DNA of 55,333 nucleotides from Rufibacter sediminis (GTDB lineage: Bacteria > Bacteroidota > Bacteroidia > Cytophagales > Hymenobacteraceae), in assembly GCF_014269285.1 (NCBI RefSeq), contig NZ_JACOAF010000006.1:1-55333 (forward strand). Reading direction: 5' to 3'. Under the pieces are notes generated by a model, which was not told where the DNA came from, did not search any database, and saw only the letters and a list, made by a program, of their open reading frames with translations. Both the position numbers and the translations under genes were made by a program. This document shows, piece after piece, positions 26,946-37,545 of this stretch (positions are counted from its first letter, which is position 1; each line of letters opens with the position of its first letter).

Positions 26946-28529
26946 TTATTCTGCTTGTGTTATTTGCCCGTTTATCCGGAAATAATCAAAATCTACCTGC
27001 CCACCCGGTGCTTTGGTGGCGTAGTTGAACAGCCCGAAACGGTAGCCCATAAAGTGCGGAAGCGTGTAGGCCATTTTCAGCGGCGAGCCGATTTTTGTCC
27101 AGGTCTTTCCGTCCAGGCTATAAAAGAAATTCGCCTCGTCCTTCCGCTCTTTGAAATCACATTCGGCCTTCAAATACACCTTATTTTGTTGCAGCGGAAC
27201 CCGCCCTACCTCCACCGGCCTCCCCGACTGGACGTTGATTGCCACGATGGATTTGGCCCCGTTTTCGAATTTCACCCCGATTAACCCGTACCGCTGCTGC
27301 AAGAGCGCCAATCCGGCAAAATCGCCGTCCTTCATCTTGGACACGTCAAGGAGCGTAGCGCCGGTGCTCTCCGGCCCGATGGTGCGTTGGGTCAGCGTGT
27401 TCCGGGCCAGCAGGAAGGACGTATCTACCCGGCCGGTGCTCAGCCGCAGGTAGCCTTTCCGTTTGGTGACGGACCAAAGTTTGTTGTCTGGGTTGTGGTT
27501 CCACTGCCACACCAACGGCAAGGCCGCCCCGCCTTTCTTGCGGGTGAACTCATCCGACGCCACAATGCCCGGCATAAGGCCTTTGCTGGCGGGCAAGTTC
27601 AGGGCATCGGGCACTTTGCCGTCAATCCCTAAAACGGGCCAGCCGTTTTCCCATTTCACTGGCACCAGATACGGAATGCGCCCTACCGCGCCATAGTCCC
27701 GGAACAGGTACGCGTACCAATCGCCATTTGGCGTGTCAATCAATCCGCCCTGGGCCACGCCTTTATCCTGTAAAGCCAGGCGGCCCTCATAGGGTCCGGT
27801 GATTTTATCTGCCCGATGCACGATGACCGTCCGCACGCCGTCCTTGGGCCAGGTGATGTTGAAGAGGTAGTACTTGCCATTGACCTTGAAAAGCTGCGAC
27901 CCCTCGGCTTGGAGGTTGATATTAGAACCAGCAGGTGCACTCGCGTTCTCAATCAGCACCCGGTCCGTGCCTGGTTTCGGGCCGGAAAGGTCGGCCTGGA
28001 GCTCTACCATTCTCAGCTTGCCGGCGCCGTAAATCAGGAACACTCGCCCGTCTTCCTCAAAGAAAAGCGTATGGTCATGGTAAGATGGGCTAAAGGAAAT
28101 CGCTTTCCAGGGGCCTTTCTCAATGTCTTTGGTGGTGTACACGTGCGTTTTGCCGGTGGTTTGCGCAAAGGTGGTCACGTAGTAGGTGCCGTTGTGGTGC
28201 CGCAAGCTGCTGGCCCAAGAGCCTCTTCCGTAGGTGCTTTTCCCGTTCGTGAACGTCAGTTCATCCACATTTGCCAAGGTATCATAAGCGTAGCCGACCA
28301 GGTTCCAGTTCACCAGGTCTTTTGACTTCATGATGGGCACGCCCGGGCTCATGTGCATGGTGGTGCTGCTCATGTAATAGGTGTCTTTTACCCGAATGAT
28401 GGCAATATCCGGCACATCGGCGTGGATGATAGGGTTCTTGGCCCCTTGTCCTACTGCAGGCAACGCCAGACAGAGATAGACCAAGGCCAGGAAGCCTAGT
28501 TGGAAAAGGTTCTTCATCATAAAATCCAT
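26946..28529 (-). CDS. GH43 beta-xylosidase-like enzyme with C-terminal beta-sandwich
   Basis: A signal peptide (about 5-28) precedes a GH43 domain with DVPDIAIIRVKDTYYMSSTT (base Asp), SYHDHTLFFEEDGRVFLIYG (modulating Asp) and NLQAEGSQLFKVNGKYYL (acid Glu). A concanavalin-like C-terminal domain follows (about 325-520: ASDEFTRKKGGAALPLVWQW). It is likely to be a beta-xylosidase or arabinofuranosidase of the subfamily with GH43_C2. The gap to the CBM6-bearing GH43 gene is 56 bp, so the two are probably cotranscribed. Confidence 0.92.
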   Translation of the reverse strand: MDFMMKNLFQLGFLALVYLCLALPAVGQGAKNPIIHADVPDIAIIRVKDTYYMSSTTMHMSPGVPIMKSKDLVNWNLVGYAYDTLANVDELTFTNGKSTYGRGSWASSLRHHNGTYYVTTFAQTTGKTHVYTTKDIEKGPWKAISFSPSYHDHTLFFEEDGRVFLIYGAGKLRMVELQADLSGPKPGTDRVLIENASAPAGSNINLQAEGSQLFKVNGKYYLFNITWPKDGVRTVIVHRADKITGPYEGRLALQDKGVAQGGLIDTPNGDWYAYLFRDYGAVGRIPYLVPVKWENGWPVLGIDGKVPDALNLPASKGLMPGIVASDEFTRKKGGAALPLVWQWNHNPDNKLWSVTKRKGYLRLSTGRVDTSFLLARNTLTQRTIGPESTGATLLDVSKMKDGDFAGLALLQQRYGLIGVKFENGAKSIVAINVQSGRPVEVGRVPLQQNKVYLKAECDFKERKDEANFFYSLDGKTWTKIGSPLKMAYTLPHFMGYRFGLFNYATKAPGGQVDFDYFRINGQITQAE

Positions 28530-28674
28530 ATTCTCTTTTAAGAAGATAGCGCCGCGGCCAGTAGCTTACACCGAGAGGTTCAGACGCTTCTTCGTTTTCA
28601 CTAAATCCTGCTGCTATTCTGCAAACCCGCGCAGGTTAAATAGGAATTATCACCTTCCTTATAACGCTATTTTG

Positions 28675-29544
<870 letters not shown>

Positions 29545-29612
29545 TTAATTAAATACTTTGTCGCTTCGGTTTAGAAGCCTTTATACAATTTCGGGGAAAT
29601 CCTGCTTTGAAT

Positions 29613-29652
29613 CTGTTTTAAGGCCATTTTCTGTAAAACAGGCCCAAACCAG
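29613..29652. repeat. Palindromic intergenic repeat, copy 10
   Basis: CTGTTTTAAGGCC and GGCCCAAACCAG arms around ATTTTCTGTAAAACA, in the 133-bp gap between co-directional genes. Confidence 0.75.
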
Positions 29653-29659
29653 GCATCCT

Positions 29660-32143
29660 TTATTTGGCCAGACGCAGCGTGTAACTCTTACCGGCTTTGG
29701 TGGCAAGGTCATATTCATAGACAGTTCTGGCGGGCGTACTTTTCAGGTTAGCGCCCGAGGCTATAAGCGGTTCTTTGGTGGCCGGGACCTGGTAAAAAGG
29801 ATTCGTATTGGTTCCCTTTGCTTTTTGCAGGCCTTTGCCCGTGAGCGGGTAATACGACCTCACTCGACAGGTACCGCCCAAAGCCGACCGGACCATCACT
29901 TCACTCGGCTTATTATCGGCCCATTTTAAATCCGCCTCAAACCCGCCCGGAGCCCGGAGTCCTTTGATGCTGCCTTTCTGCCAAGCGTCTGGCAAAGCGG
30001 GCAACAGGTGAATGGCCCCGTCCTGGCTTTGCAGGAGCATCTCGGCAATCCCGGCGGTACACCCAAAATTTCCGTCAATCTGAAACGGCGGATGCGCATC
30101 AAACAAGTTCGGGTAAGTGCCACCCTTCTGCTCGCCGTCTGGTTGGATGGAGGGCGTGAGTTGGTCCTGAATCAGTTTGAGGGCGTGGTTTCCGTCCAGT
30201 AGGCGAGCCCACAGGTTCACTTTCCAGCCCATCGACCAACCGGTAGACTCATCTCCCCGGGCTTGAAGTGACATTCGGGCCGCCGCAAACAACTGCGGCA
30301 TACGGTACGGAGATATCTGGTTAGACGGGTAAAGTCCATACAAATGGGAAACGTGCCGATGATTGTCCTTCGGGTTGTCCCAGTCAGCCATCCACTCCTG
30401 TAGTTGGCCCCACTTGCCTACCTGCATGGGCGGCAGCTTTTGCAGACTTGCCTTCAGTTCCGCCGCGAAAGCCCCATCGGTTTGCAGCACTTCCGCCGCC
30501 TTGATGGTTTTGCTGAACAGGTCAAACACCAGTTGGTTGTCCATGGTGGTGCCCGCCGCGATGGAGGCCTGGTGATGCAAGCCGGGCGCATTCTCCGGCG
30601 AAATAGAGGGAGCCACCACCAGCCATTGATTCACGGGTTCTGTCACCAGGAAATCCAGGAAAAACCGCGATGCTTCTTTCAAAACCGGGTACACCGATGC
30701 CAGATAGGCTTTGTCTCCGGAGAACGAATATTTGTCATACAGGTGCTGTAAGAGCCAGGCGCCGCCCATGGGCCACATGCCCCAGAAAGCCCCGTCCACG
30801 GGACCGTTGATGCGCCAGATATCGGTGTTGTGGTGCAGGACCCAACCTCGGGCACCGTACATATCCTGGGCCGTCTGCCGACCCGACTCTGCCACTTCCC
30901 GCACCATCTGCACCAGCGGCTCGTTCAACTCCGTGAGGTTCGTGATTTCCGAGGGCCAGTAATTCATCTCCGTGTTGATGTTCACGGTGTATTTGCTGTC
31001 CCAGGGCGGGGTGAGCTGATCGTTCCAGATGCCCTGCAGATTGGCGGGTTGTCCGCCGGGCCTGGAGGCCGAAATCAACAAATAGCGGCCAAACTGAAAA
31101 TACAGCGCAACCAAATCAGGGTCATTCCCATTCCTGAACTTCTCTATTCTCTGATTAGTGGGCAGGTTAGCGGCCTCTGTTTTCCCTAGATTAAGACTTA
31201 CCCGGTCGAAGTACTTCTTGTAGTCGGCCACATGGTCCTGGTAGAGGGCGCTGACCTTCTTGTTCAAAGCTTTCTGAAGATAGGCTTCGGCCTGTTCCCC
31301 GGCGTTGCCACTGATGTCTTGGTAGTTCCTGAAGTTGGAGGCGATGGAGATATAAATGGTCACCTCATTCGCCCGCTCCACTTGTACACTGGTTCCGGTG
31401 GTTTGGACCGTTCCGCCGGTGGCCTGCACCTTGGCTTTGGCCTGAAACTGAACCTTGCCCTCTACGCCATCCACCGTACCGGTTTTGCCTGAGAGGAGCA
31501 ACATATCCTTGCCTTGGGTGGAAACCTGGGCATTTTTGGGCCGGTCCATAGTGGCGGAGAAAGTGATAGAACCGGGTTTATTGGCTGTTAGCCTGACCAC
31601 CATTACCTGGTCTGGGAACGAGGAAAAGACCTCCGTTTGGTAGTTCACCCCATTGACGCGGTAACGGGAGGTCACCACTGCTTTCTCTAGGTCCAGTTCC
31701 CGGTAATAGTGGGTGTAGTTTTCATGCCCCTCAAACGAAAGCTTCAGGTTACCCACCGTTTCATACGGCATGCCGTGGGAGGTTTTGCTGATGAACTTTT
31801 GGTTCACCAGTTCCTGGGCCCCGGCATACTTCCCCGCAAAAATCAGTTTCCGGACTTCGGGCAAGGCTTCTTTCGCTTGCGGGTTATCGTTGCGGTTGGG
31901 TTGGCCGGCCCAAACCGTGTTCTCATTCAGCTGAATAGTTTCCTGCACCGGATTCCCGAACACCATGGCGCCCAAGCGCCCATTGCCCACCGGCAAGGCT
32001 TCCACCCACTGTTTGGCGGGTTGCGTGTACCAAAGCTTGAGGGGAGCCGAAGTTTGAGCAGTGACCACATTGCACAGAAAAGCCAGACGGATGGTCAGAC
32101 AACCGATAAGAATCCGTAAAGCCTTCTTTTGCAATCTGTGCAT
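29660..32143 (-). CDS. GH95 alpha-L-fucosidase/alpha-L-galactosidase
   Basis: The 827-residue secreted protein starts with a signal peptide (about 1-29) and the GH95 N-terminal super-sandwich (LWYTQPAKQWVEALPVGNGR, LGAMVFGNP, IQLNENTVWAG). The (alpha/alpha)6 barrel has VNINTEMNYWP (the Asn pair that activates water), the acid Glu in APSISPENAPG (about 517) and DGNFGCTAGIAEMLLQS. The family inverts alpha-1,2-L-fucosyl or L-galactosyl bonds. L-galactose occurs on corn-type glucuronoarabinoxylan, and GH95 alpha-L-galactosidases are known from Bacteroides loci for complex xylan. With GH10 and GH43 neighbours that activity fits better than fucose on xyloglucan, though it is not proven. Confidence 0.93.
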   Translation of the reverse strand: MHRLQKKALRILIGCLTIRLAFLCNVVTAQTSAPLKLWYTQPAKQWVEALPVGNGRLGAMVFGNPVQETIQLNENTVWAGQPNRNDNPQAKEALPEVRKLIFAGKYAGAQELVNQKFISKTSHGMPYETVGNLKLSFEGHENYTHYYRELDLEKAVVTSRYRVNGVNYQTEVFSSFPDQVMVVRLTANKPGSITFSATMDRPKNAQVSTQGKDMLLLSGKTGTVDGVEGKVQFQAKAKVQATGGTVQTTGTSVQVERANEVTIYISIASNFRNYQDISGNAGEQAEAYLQKALNKKVSALYQDHVADYKKYFDRVSLNLGKTEAANLPTNQRIEKFRNGNDPDLVALYFQFGRYLLISASRPGGQPANLQGIWNDQLTPPWDSKYTVNINTEMNYWPSEITNLTELNEPLVQMVREVAESGRQTAQDMYGARGWVLHHNTDIWRINGPVDGAFWGMWPMGGAWLLQHLYDKYSFSGDKAYLASVYPVLKEASRFFLDFLVTEPVNQWLVVAPSISPENAPGLHHQASIAAGTTMDNQLVFDLFSKTIKAAEVLQTDGAFAAELKASLQKLPPMQVGKWGQLQEWMADWDNPKDNHRHVSHLYGLYPSNQISPYRMPQLFAAARMSLQARGDESTGWSMGWKVNLWARLLDGNHALKLIQDQLTPSIQPDGEQKGGTYPNLFDAHPPFQIDGNFGCTAGIAEMLLQSQDGAIHLLPALPDAWQKGSIKGLRAPGGFEADLKWADNKPSEVMVRSALGGTCRVRSYYPLTGKGLQKAKGTNTNPFYQVPATKEPLIASGANLKSTPARTVYEYDLATKAGKSYTLRLAK

Positions 32144-32202
32144 GGTGCGAATCTCTCCTTTTGGGGTAAGTTGCTTACAGCAGGTAATGCGCTTGGCTCA
32201 TG

Positions 32203-32246
32203 CGCTGTTTCGGGCCTAATTTTCTAAAAACAGGTCCGAAACAGCG
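32203..32246. repeat. Palindromic intergenic repeat, copy 11
   Basis: CGCTGTTTCGGGCC and GGTCCGAAACAGCG arms around TAATTTTCTAAAAACA. First of two copies in the 214-bp gap between the GH95 and GH97 genes. Confidence 0.85.
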
Positions 32247-32301
32247 ATAAAATAGAACACTCTCCTACTCTTTGAGAACTTTTCAATACAGGTAATTACT
32301 C

Positions 32302-32342
32302 CGTGATTTGGGGTCGTTTTCAGAAAAGCAGGCCCCAAACGC
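32302..32342. repeat. Palindromic intergenic repeat, copy 12
   Basis: GTGATTTGGGGTC and GGCCCCAAACGC arms around GTTTTCAGAAAAGCA. Second copy, 16 bp before the GH97 stop codon on the plus-strand side. Confidence 0.75.
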
Positions 32343-32357
32343 AAAGCTGGTTTTCCA

Positions 32358-34319
32358 TTACTGGCCCACCACTACAATACCACCCTGCGGCTGAATGGTG
32401 ACTTTGAGTTCTCCGTTCTTGGCTACTTTTACTTTTTTGGTGTAGCTGCTGCCGTCTTTGTTATCGCCGTAGAAAACGACCTCTTTTCCGGAAAACATGG
32501 GTAAACTGAGTTTCAGGTTCATGGGCTCAGCCTGGGCGTTCACGCCGGCCACGTACCAGTTGGCGCCGTTTTGCCGGGCCAGCACGCTGTACTTACCGGG
32601 GTAGCCGTCCAGGAACCGGGTATCGTCCCAGGTGGTGGGCACCTGCTTCATGAAATCAATCGCGAAGGCGGGGGCGTCTTGCAGGTTATTGGGTGCGAGG
32701 GCGAAGAACTGCACCGGGTTCTGGAACAGCACCGAGGTCGCCAACTGGAACACATCGGTGGTTTTGCGGTGGTTTCCGCCGTTGTTGGTGCGGTTGTAGC
32801 GCTTGTTCAACACCACGCCACCAAACTCCATGCTGCCCACGGCGTTCCGGATGAAGGGGTGCAAGGTGGCACTGAAGGCTTCCCGGTCATTGGCGTGCTG
32901 ACTGAACATCAGGTTCTCGGAGGCCAGCACCGCTTCGCTGCCTACGTAATTGGGGAACATACGCTCCCATCCTCGGGGCAGGGTAGTCCCATGGAACACC
33001 ACCATCAGTCCGTAATCGTTGGCATCCGAGAGGATGTCTTCGTAGAGGCGCATAGTTTCCTGCTTGTCGCCGCCAAAGAAATCGACTTTAATGCCTTTTA
33101 CCCCGTTCTTTTTCATCCACTGCATCTCCTTTTTGCGGGCGATGGCGGTATTCATTTTATTTAAGGGCGTCTGGGGGGCGTCATTGACGGTTCCGTTGGA
33201 GTTGTACCACAGAAAGACGCCTACATTTTTGGAGGCCGCATACTTGATGAGTTCTTCAATGCGCGGGTACCCAATATTCTTGTCCCATAGGGCGTCAATG
33301 AGAATAAACTGGTAACCCAACTGCGCCGCTAAGTCAATATACGTCACCTGGTCCTCGTACTTCATGCTTTGGTCCTGCCACATAATCCAGCTCCAGGTTC
33401 CTTTGCCGTAAGTGTATTTAATGGAAGGCTCGTACAGCGGCTCCACCACGTCATTAGCGACGGTGGTCTCCACTATCGGCTTCAAACCCTTGCCTACCGT
33501 GATGGTGCGCCATGGCGTAGTGCCCGGCACTCCGATGGCAGCCCCGGTACTCCCGAACCCATTGTTCTCCGTGATGTCTGGGAAAGCAATGGTGTACGTG
33601 CCGTCTGGCGTAGGGTCGCTGAGGTGAGAACCGCAGTACAGACCTCTCACGCCAGTCTCCGAGATAAGCGCCCAGTGGGTTCCTACCCTGAAAAGCCCCG
33701 GAAACGTATAGCCTAACCCATGCGCAGATTTGGCCGCGATGTCCTGCTCCACCTGATAGCCCTCCTCATAGCTGGGTTTGGTTCTGGCAAAACCCACCAT
33801 GGACTTAGATTGCGGCGTCAGGAAGCCTTTGGCCTGTGCTGGGAAATTGAAACCAGTCATTTCCTGCTCCACCACCAGCGCCCGCGGGTCTCCTTGCTCA
33901 GGGAGTTGGTACCGAAAAGCGATGTCGTTGTTGCTTACCCTGAACACCACCTGTAACACCTTCTTGTCTTTGTTCACAAACGTGCACTCCAGCTCATTAG
34001 CCAGGTAATGCACCTGCGACCGTTTGGATTTTTCCTGCTGGTAGGTCTGGTCAATCTTGTTTTGCTTCGTGCCTTCCAGGGTCAGGTTACTGGAATAATC
34101 AATCAGGTTGGTTTTCAGGCCCAGCGGCGAATTCTCCAGAATGGTTTCCCCCGCGTAGGTTACCCGGTACTGCGGCTGGCCGTTCTGCAAAAGCACCTCT
34201 ACCTGAAGCCGACCGTCAGGGCTCTTTACGGTAGTATTTTGCGCCTGCGCCATGAAGGAAATGCTGACTAATAAATAAAGAAATAGCGAAACTGTTCTTT
34301 TCAATTTTGGAAACTGCAT
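32358..34319 (-). CDS. GH97 glycoside hydrolase, retaining alpha-galactosidase-like subgroup
   Basis: A signal peptide (about 1-26, ending FMAQAQ) is followed by the GH97 N-terminal beta-super-sandwich (TVKSPDGRLQVEVLL), the catalytic barrel (WSWIMWQDQSMKYEDQVTYI, FILIDALWDKNIGYP) and a C-terminal beta domain. The barrel carries GIKVDFFGGDKQETM. An Asp in KVDFF (about 413) is the nucleophile of the retaining alpha-galactosidase branch; the inverting SusB branch has Glu there instead. The enzyme probably removes alpha-galactosyl units from side chains. The gap to the GH10 gene upstream is 7 bp, so the two form an operon. Confidence 0.92.
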   Translation of the reverse strand: MQFPKLKRTVSLFLYLLVSISFMAQAQNTTVKSPDGRLQVEVLLQNGQPQYRVTYAGETILENSPLGLKTNLIDYSSNLTLEGTKQNKIDQTYQQEKSKRSQVHYLANELECTFVNKDKKVLQVVFRVSNNDIAFRYQLPEQGDPRALVVEQEMTGFNFPAQAKGFLTPQSKSMVGFARTKPSYEEGYQVEQDIAAKSAHGLGYTFPGLFRVGTHWALISETGVRGLYCGSHLSDPTPDGTYTIAFPDITENNGFGSTGAAIGVPGTTPWRTITVGKGLKPIVETTVANDVVEPLYEPSIKYTYGKGTWSWIMWQDQSMKYEDQVTYIDLAAQLGYQFILIDALWDKNIGYPRIEELIKYAASKNVGVFLWYNSNGTVNDAPQTPLNKMNTAIARKKEMQWMKKNGVKGIKVDFFGGDKQETMRLYEDILSDANDYGLMVVFHGTTLPRGWERMFPNYVGSEAVLASENLMFSQHANDREAFSATLHPFIRNAVGSMEFGGVVLNKRYNRTNNGGNHRKTTDVFQLATSVLFQNPVQFFALAPNNLQDAPAFAIDFMKQVPTTWDDTRFLDGYPGKYSVLARQNGANWYVAGVNAQAEPMNLKLSLPMFSGKEVVFYGDNKDGSSYTKKVKVAKNGELKVTIQPQGGIVVVGQ

Positions 34320-34326
34320 ACGGAGC

Positions 34327-35469
34327 TTATTGTTGGGCAGCCTGAATGATGGCGTTCACCACTGCCTTGGGTTTGTTTTCTCGGTCAAAAAGCAACGGAT
34401 AATCGGTTCGGCCGCGTACTGGCCAGCCGTTGCGCCAGGAGTCTTTGTCGCTCACGCCCCACAGGGTCACGCGGGAGATTTTATCCTGGTGCTTCAGAAA
34501 GAGTTTGAAGAAATCAAGGTACCGCTGCTGAAAGCGCTGGTTCACAGAATCTGGCAATCCCTTGGCGTAAGGGTTCATCTTCTGGTCGTACTCAAAATTA
34601 GCCGATACCTCGGCGCCTATGTTGCCGCTGGGCATGGGAAGCACCGTCAGGTCCAGTTCCGTAATCATCACTTTGATGCCCAGACCAGAAAAAGCTAGGA
34701 TGCTGTTCTCAAAATCTTCTAAGGTGGGGTAATCCAACCCGATGTGCCCCTGCATGCCAATTCCGTCAATCTTAACGCCCTGTTGCTGCAGTTCTTTCAC
34801 CATTTCCACTACGCCCGCTCTTTTCTTAGGCATGGACATGGAATAGTCATTATAGTACAACTCTGCCTTGGGGTCGGCTTCCTGGGCAAACTGGAAGGCG
34901 AGCTTGATGAAGTCTTTCCCTATGATTTGGTAGAACTTGCTTTTCCGCCAGGTACCGTCGTCCAGAATGGCTTCGTTCACCACATCCCAGGTATGCACCC
35001 GGCCTTTGTAGCGGCCCACTACGGTATGAATATGGGTTTTCATGCGCTGAATCAACACCTCCCGTGACACGTCACGGCCCAGGCTATCGGTGAAAAACCA
35101 CCGGGGTGCCTGGGAGTGCCAGATGAGCGTGTGCCCGTTGATGAGCATGTTGTTCTCTTCCCCGAACTTGACGAATTGATCGGGTAGGTCAAAGTTGAAC
35201 TGTCCTTCGCGGGGTTGGACTAACCCACTTTTCATGCAGTTTTCGGCCACAATGGCGTTGAAGTGTGTTTTCACCACCTGCACCGAAGCGGCATCCTGCC
35301 CCGTGATCTGCTGCGCATTGAGCGCCGTCCCGATATGGAATTTGCCTTTGAACGCATCCTTCAGCGTCAGTTCACTTGTCTCTTTCTGGGCAGTTCTGCA
35401 GGCCGTACTCAAAAGCACAACTCCAAGAATTGCGGCCCTTGCCCAGCTATACATCGGTTTCTTATTCAT
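34327..35469 (-). CDS. GH10 endo-1,4-beta-xylanase, lipoprotein
   Basis: The N-terminus ([13 protein letters not shown]) is a lipoprotein signal with the acylated Cys near residue 24. The GH10 barrel is complete: [10 protein letters not shown], the acid/base in TWDVVNEAI (Glu about 166), [23 protein letters not shown] and the nucleophile in [11 protein letters not shown] (Glu about 271), then [17 protein letters not shown]. It cuts the xylan backbone, probably at the cell surface or outer membrane, and makes the oligosaccharides used by the other enzymes. It is the only clear endo-acting backbone enzyme in the window, and it heads the operon with GH97. Confidence 0.96.
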   Translation of the reverse strand: MNKKPMYSWARAAILGVVLLSTACRTAQKETSELTLKDAFKGKFHIGTALNAQQITGQDAASVQVVKTHFNAIVAENCMKSGLVQPREGQFNFDLPDQFVKFGEENNMLINGHTLIWHSQAPRWFFTDSLGRDVSREVLIQRMKTHIHTVVGRYKGRVHTWDVVNEAILDDGTWRKSKFYQIIGKDFIKLAFQFAQEADPKAELYYNDYSMSMPKKRAGVVEMVKELQQQGVKIDGIGMQGHIGLDYPTLEDFENSILAFSGLGIKVMITELDLTVLPMPSGNIGAEVSANFEYDQKMNPYAKGLPDSVNQRFQQRYLDFFKLFLKHQDKISRVTLWGVSDKDSWRNGWPVRGRTDYPLLFDRENKPKAVVNAIIQAAQQ

Positions 35470-35615
35470 TTCTTTTGGTGGTTTAACTCAGTTGCCTTCG
35501 GGCGATTGATTTACGAATGTTTCATCGGGCATTTACAGCACTTGCCTCGCCCCACATGGACCCACTTACTTAACCTCGGCGGTAGTGTTCAACCACAAGG
35601 CGGCACAAGAGTCAA

Positions 35616-35722
35616 ATGTAACTAAGCGACCGGGGAAGGCATCTATAACCACGATTCATATGTTACATCTTGTGTTACATCCAACCCGCCAGCTGTACCA
35701 AAAGCTTGTTCTCATGTTACAT
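35616..35722. promoter_or_regulatory. Cluster of four TGTTACAT-type sites upstream of the xylanase gene
   Basis: ATGTAAC occurs at 35616-35622, and TGTTACAT at 35661-35668, 35673-35680 and 35715-35722, the first in the opposite orientation. They lie about 150-250 bp upstream of the GH10 start, in a 621-bp gap (35470-36090) without a gene. Repeated short sites of this kind suggest binding of a regulator such as the AraR-like protein or the HTCS regulator; which one is unknown. Confidence 0.45.
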
Positions 35723-35976
35723 TTACTCCTCCAGAACGCGCAAAACGCATCTCAGATTTCAGCACAAGTAATTCATACTCTGACCAAAGCAAATGAAACA
35801 CAGTACGTTTCCTGCCTGTTTCTCGGAAATCGCGTCAGATACAGCTTTCTCGTGGTGAACTTCCCCTGCATACAACCTTAGTAGAGCGTAAACTATCTGA
35901 TGAATTCGATTTAAAGTCGGCTAGAAGTCATCTTGCAAGTACCTGTTCTTCGCTGGTACTTATGAGAATAGATGCC

Positions 35977-36020
35977 CTTTGTTTTAGGGACGTTTTCCGA
36001 AAATGAGCGCCGAAACAAAG
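35977..36020. repeat. Palindromic intergenic repeat, copy 13
   Basis: CTTTGTTTTAGGGACG and CGCCGAAACAAAG arms around TTTTCCGAAAATGAG; the outer arms are extended to CTTTG/CAAAG. It lies 71 bp beyond the esterase stop. Confidence 0.75.
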
Positions 36021-36090
36021 AGTCTCAGTTCTAACTCCTGTGGGCTAAAAAGCACTCTTCTGCCTTGGGAAAATCAGTAAAGCCGAGGGT

Positions 36091-36951
36091 TTATTTAGCG
36101 TTCTTTGTGGTCTTGGCAGGTTTGAACAAGAGCTGCGAGAACATGTACAAGTCGTTTTTCCAGACATTGAAGTCATGGCCGCCCGGCTCCAGGTAGTACA
36201 CGTGCGGTACGTCATGCTGCTCCAGATACTCATGGGTGCGCTGGGTGATGTTCATTAGGTTGTCCTCCACGCCGCAGGAAAGCCAGAGCAACTGTAGTTT
36301 TCCTTTGTCCTGCGCCGGATTGGGGAACAGTTCCGCTGGCATCTTCGTGTTGGGAGCCGACGAGAACCCGCCAACCCAGGCAAAGGTGTCCAGGTTCTTC
36401 AATCCGAAATTCAGGGACTGTCCGCCGCCCATGGATAAACCGGCCAGAGCCCGGCGCTTCCGGTCTTTGTCTACGGCGTAGGTCTTCTCCACGAAGGGAA
36501 TCAGGTTCTCCAGCAAATCTTTTTCAAACGCGGCGAAGGCCTGCACCTTGACACTATCAAAGACATTGCCGACGGGCCGGTCGTCTTTCATAGCCCGTCC
36601 GTTGGCCAGCACGACAATCATAGGTTCCAGTTTTCCTTCGGCGTAGAGATTATCCAGGATGATGTGGGGCTGGCCGTTGCGCAGCCATTCAAATTCATCG
36701 CCGCCGATGCCGTGTAGCAGGTACAGGACCGGGTATTTCTTTTTCTTGGTATAACCCGGCGGCGTGTACACCAACGCTTTGCGGCTGGTGCCCAGTTGTT
36801 TGGCAGTGTAGGCAATCGTATCCAGCTTCCCATGCGGGATTTCTGGACGGAGTTTATCAAACCCTGAAGGGGCGACCTCCACCTTTTCCTGGGCCCAGGA
36901 AGTTGTAATAATAAGGGAGATGGTGAGGATCGTTAGTAAAAGCTTTCTCAT
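36091..36951 (-). CDS. CE1-type esterase (feruloyl/acetyl xylan esterase-like)
   Basis: A signal peptide (MRKLLLTILTISLIITTSWA) is followed by an esterase-D fold: ALVYTPPGYTKKKKYPVLYL, LHGIGGDEFEW (oxyanion region), the nucleophile elbow in LAGLSMGGGQS and the His in EPGGHDFNVWKNDLY, with the acid in the CGVEDN region. Such enzymes cleave ferulate or acetate from arabinoxylan. It is the most upstream minus-strand gene of the locus and is divergent from the HTCS regulator, which suggests control by that regulator. Confidence 0.9.
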   Translation of the reverse strand: MRKLLLTILTISLIITTSWAQEKVEVAPSGFDKLRPEIPHGKLDTIAYTAKQLGTSRKALVYTPPGYTKKKKYPVLYLLHGIGGDEFEWLRNGQPHIILDNLYAEGKLEPMIVVLANGRAMKDDRPVGNVFDSVKVQAFAAFEKDLLENLIPFVEKTYAVDKDRKRRALAGLSMGGGQSLNFGLKNLDTFAWVGGFSSAPNTKMPAELFPNPAQDKGKLQLLWLSCGVEDNLMNITQRTHEYLEQHDVPHVYYLEPGGHDFNVWKNDLYMFSQLLFKPAKTTKNAK

Positions 36952-37545
36952 AGTTTGTTCTTAGAATAGCAACACTTGTTATGATTGAATGAAAATAGAG
37001 GTGTTCGTTGGCTGTTGCCATAAAGTTAGTTTCCTTGAAATTATTGCAGCAGCCTTTCGGTCAGTTTATGGGCCGTTTTTTTTAAAATGTATCCAAACCA
37101 ATGGATGCGCTGACCATTTGTTTACTTGCTCACCCAAGAAAGTGATAATAAACATTTTACCCAAGCGCAGCTAAGGTATTGTAAAGCTGCTTGTCGTGAA
37201 GAAGGAGCCAAGAACCAGCACTAAAATGACTTTGTCTTTGACACCTACTCATGACAAGCTGCTCAAACGCCCAGTTGGTTTCCCTGTAGGATCAACCAAC
37301 AAATAGGATCGTGTTTAGAGACCGATTTTCAGAAAACAGCGTTAATACGGAAATCTCAACGGGAAAGCAGTTGCAGTGACTATTATTGTCATTTTCACAA
37401 GTATCCTTTTAACATCCCATTATTTTTCAGTAAATAGCTAATCCTTCTATTCTCAGATCGAGGAAGAGTTCTACGCCCAGGCAAAAACCAAGCTTCCCGC
37501 AGGTGGCTTGTGATGATACTATACCATACCTCATTTTCATTCTAA
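36952..37545. other. 594-bp divergent regulatory gap between esterase and HTCS regulator
   Basis: No gene is supported here. It holds a 15-bp inverted repeat (37185-37199 against 37249-37263, 13 of 15 matching, 49-base spacer, core AGCTTGTC/GACAAGCT) and a decayed copy of the dispersed palindrome (about 37311-37350). I see no clear TAnnTTTG box for either gene. Confidence 0.5.

Noticed and set aside
35585..35881. 98-codon plus-strand frame upstream of the xylanase gene
   Set aside because: It overlaps the TGTTACAT cluster and has no protein-like pattern.
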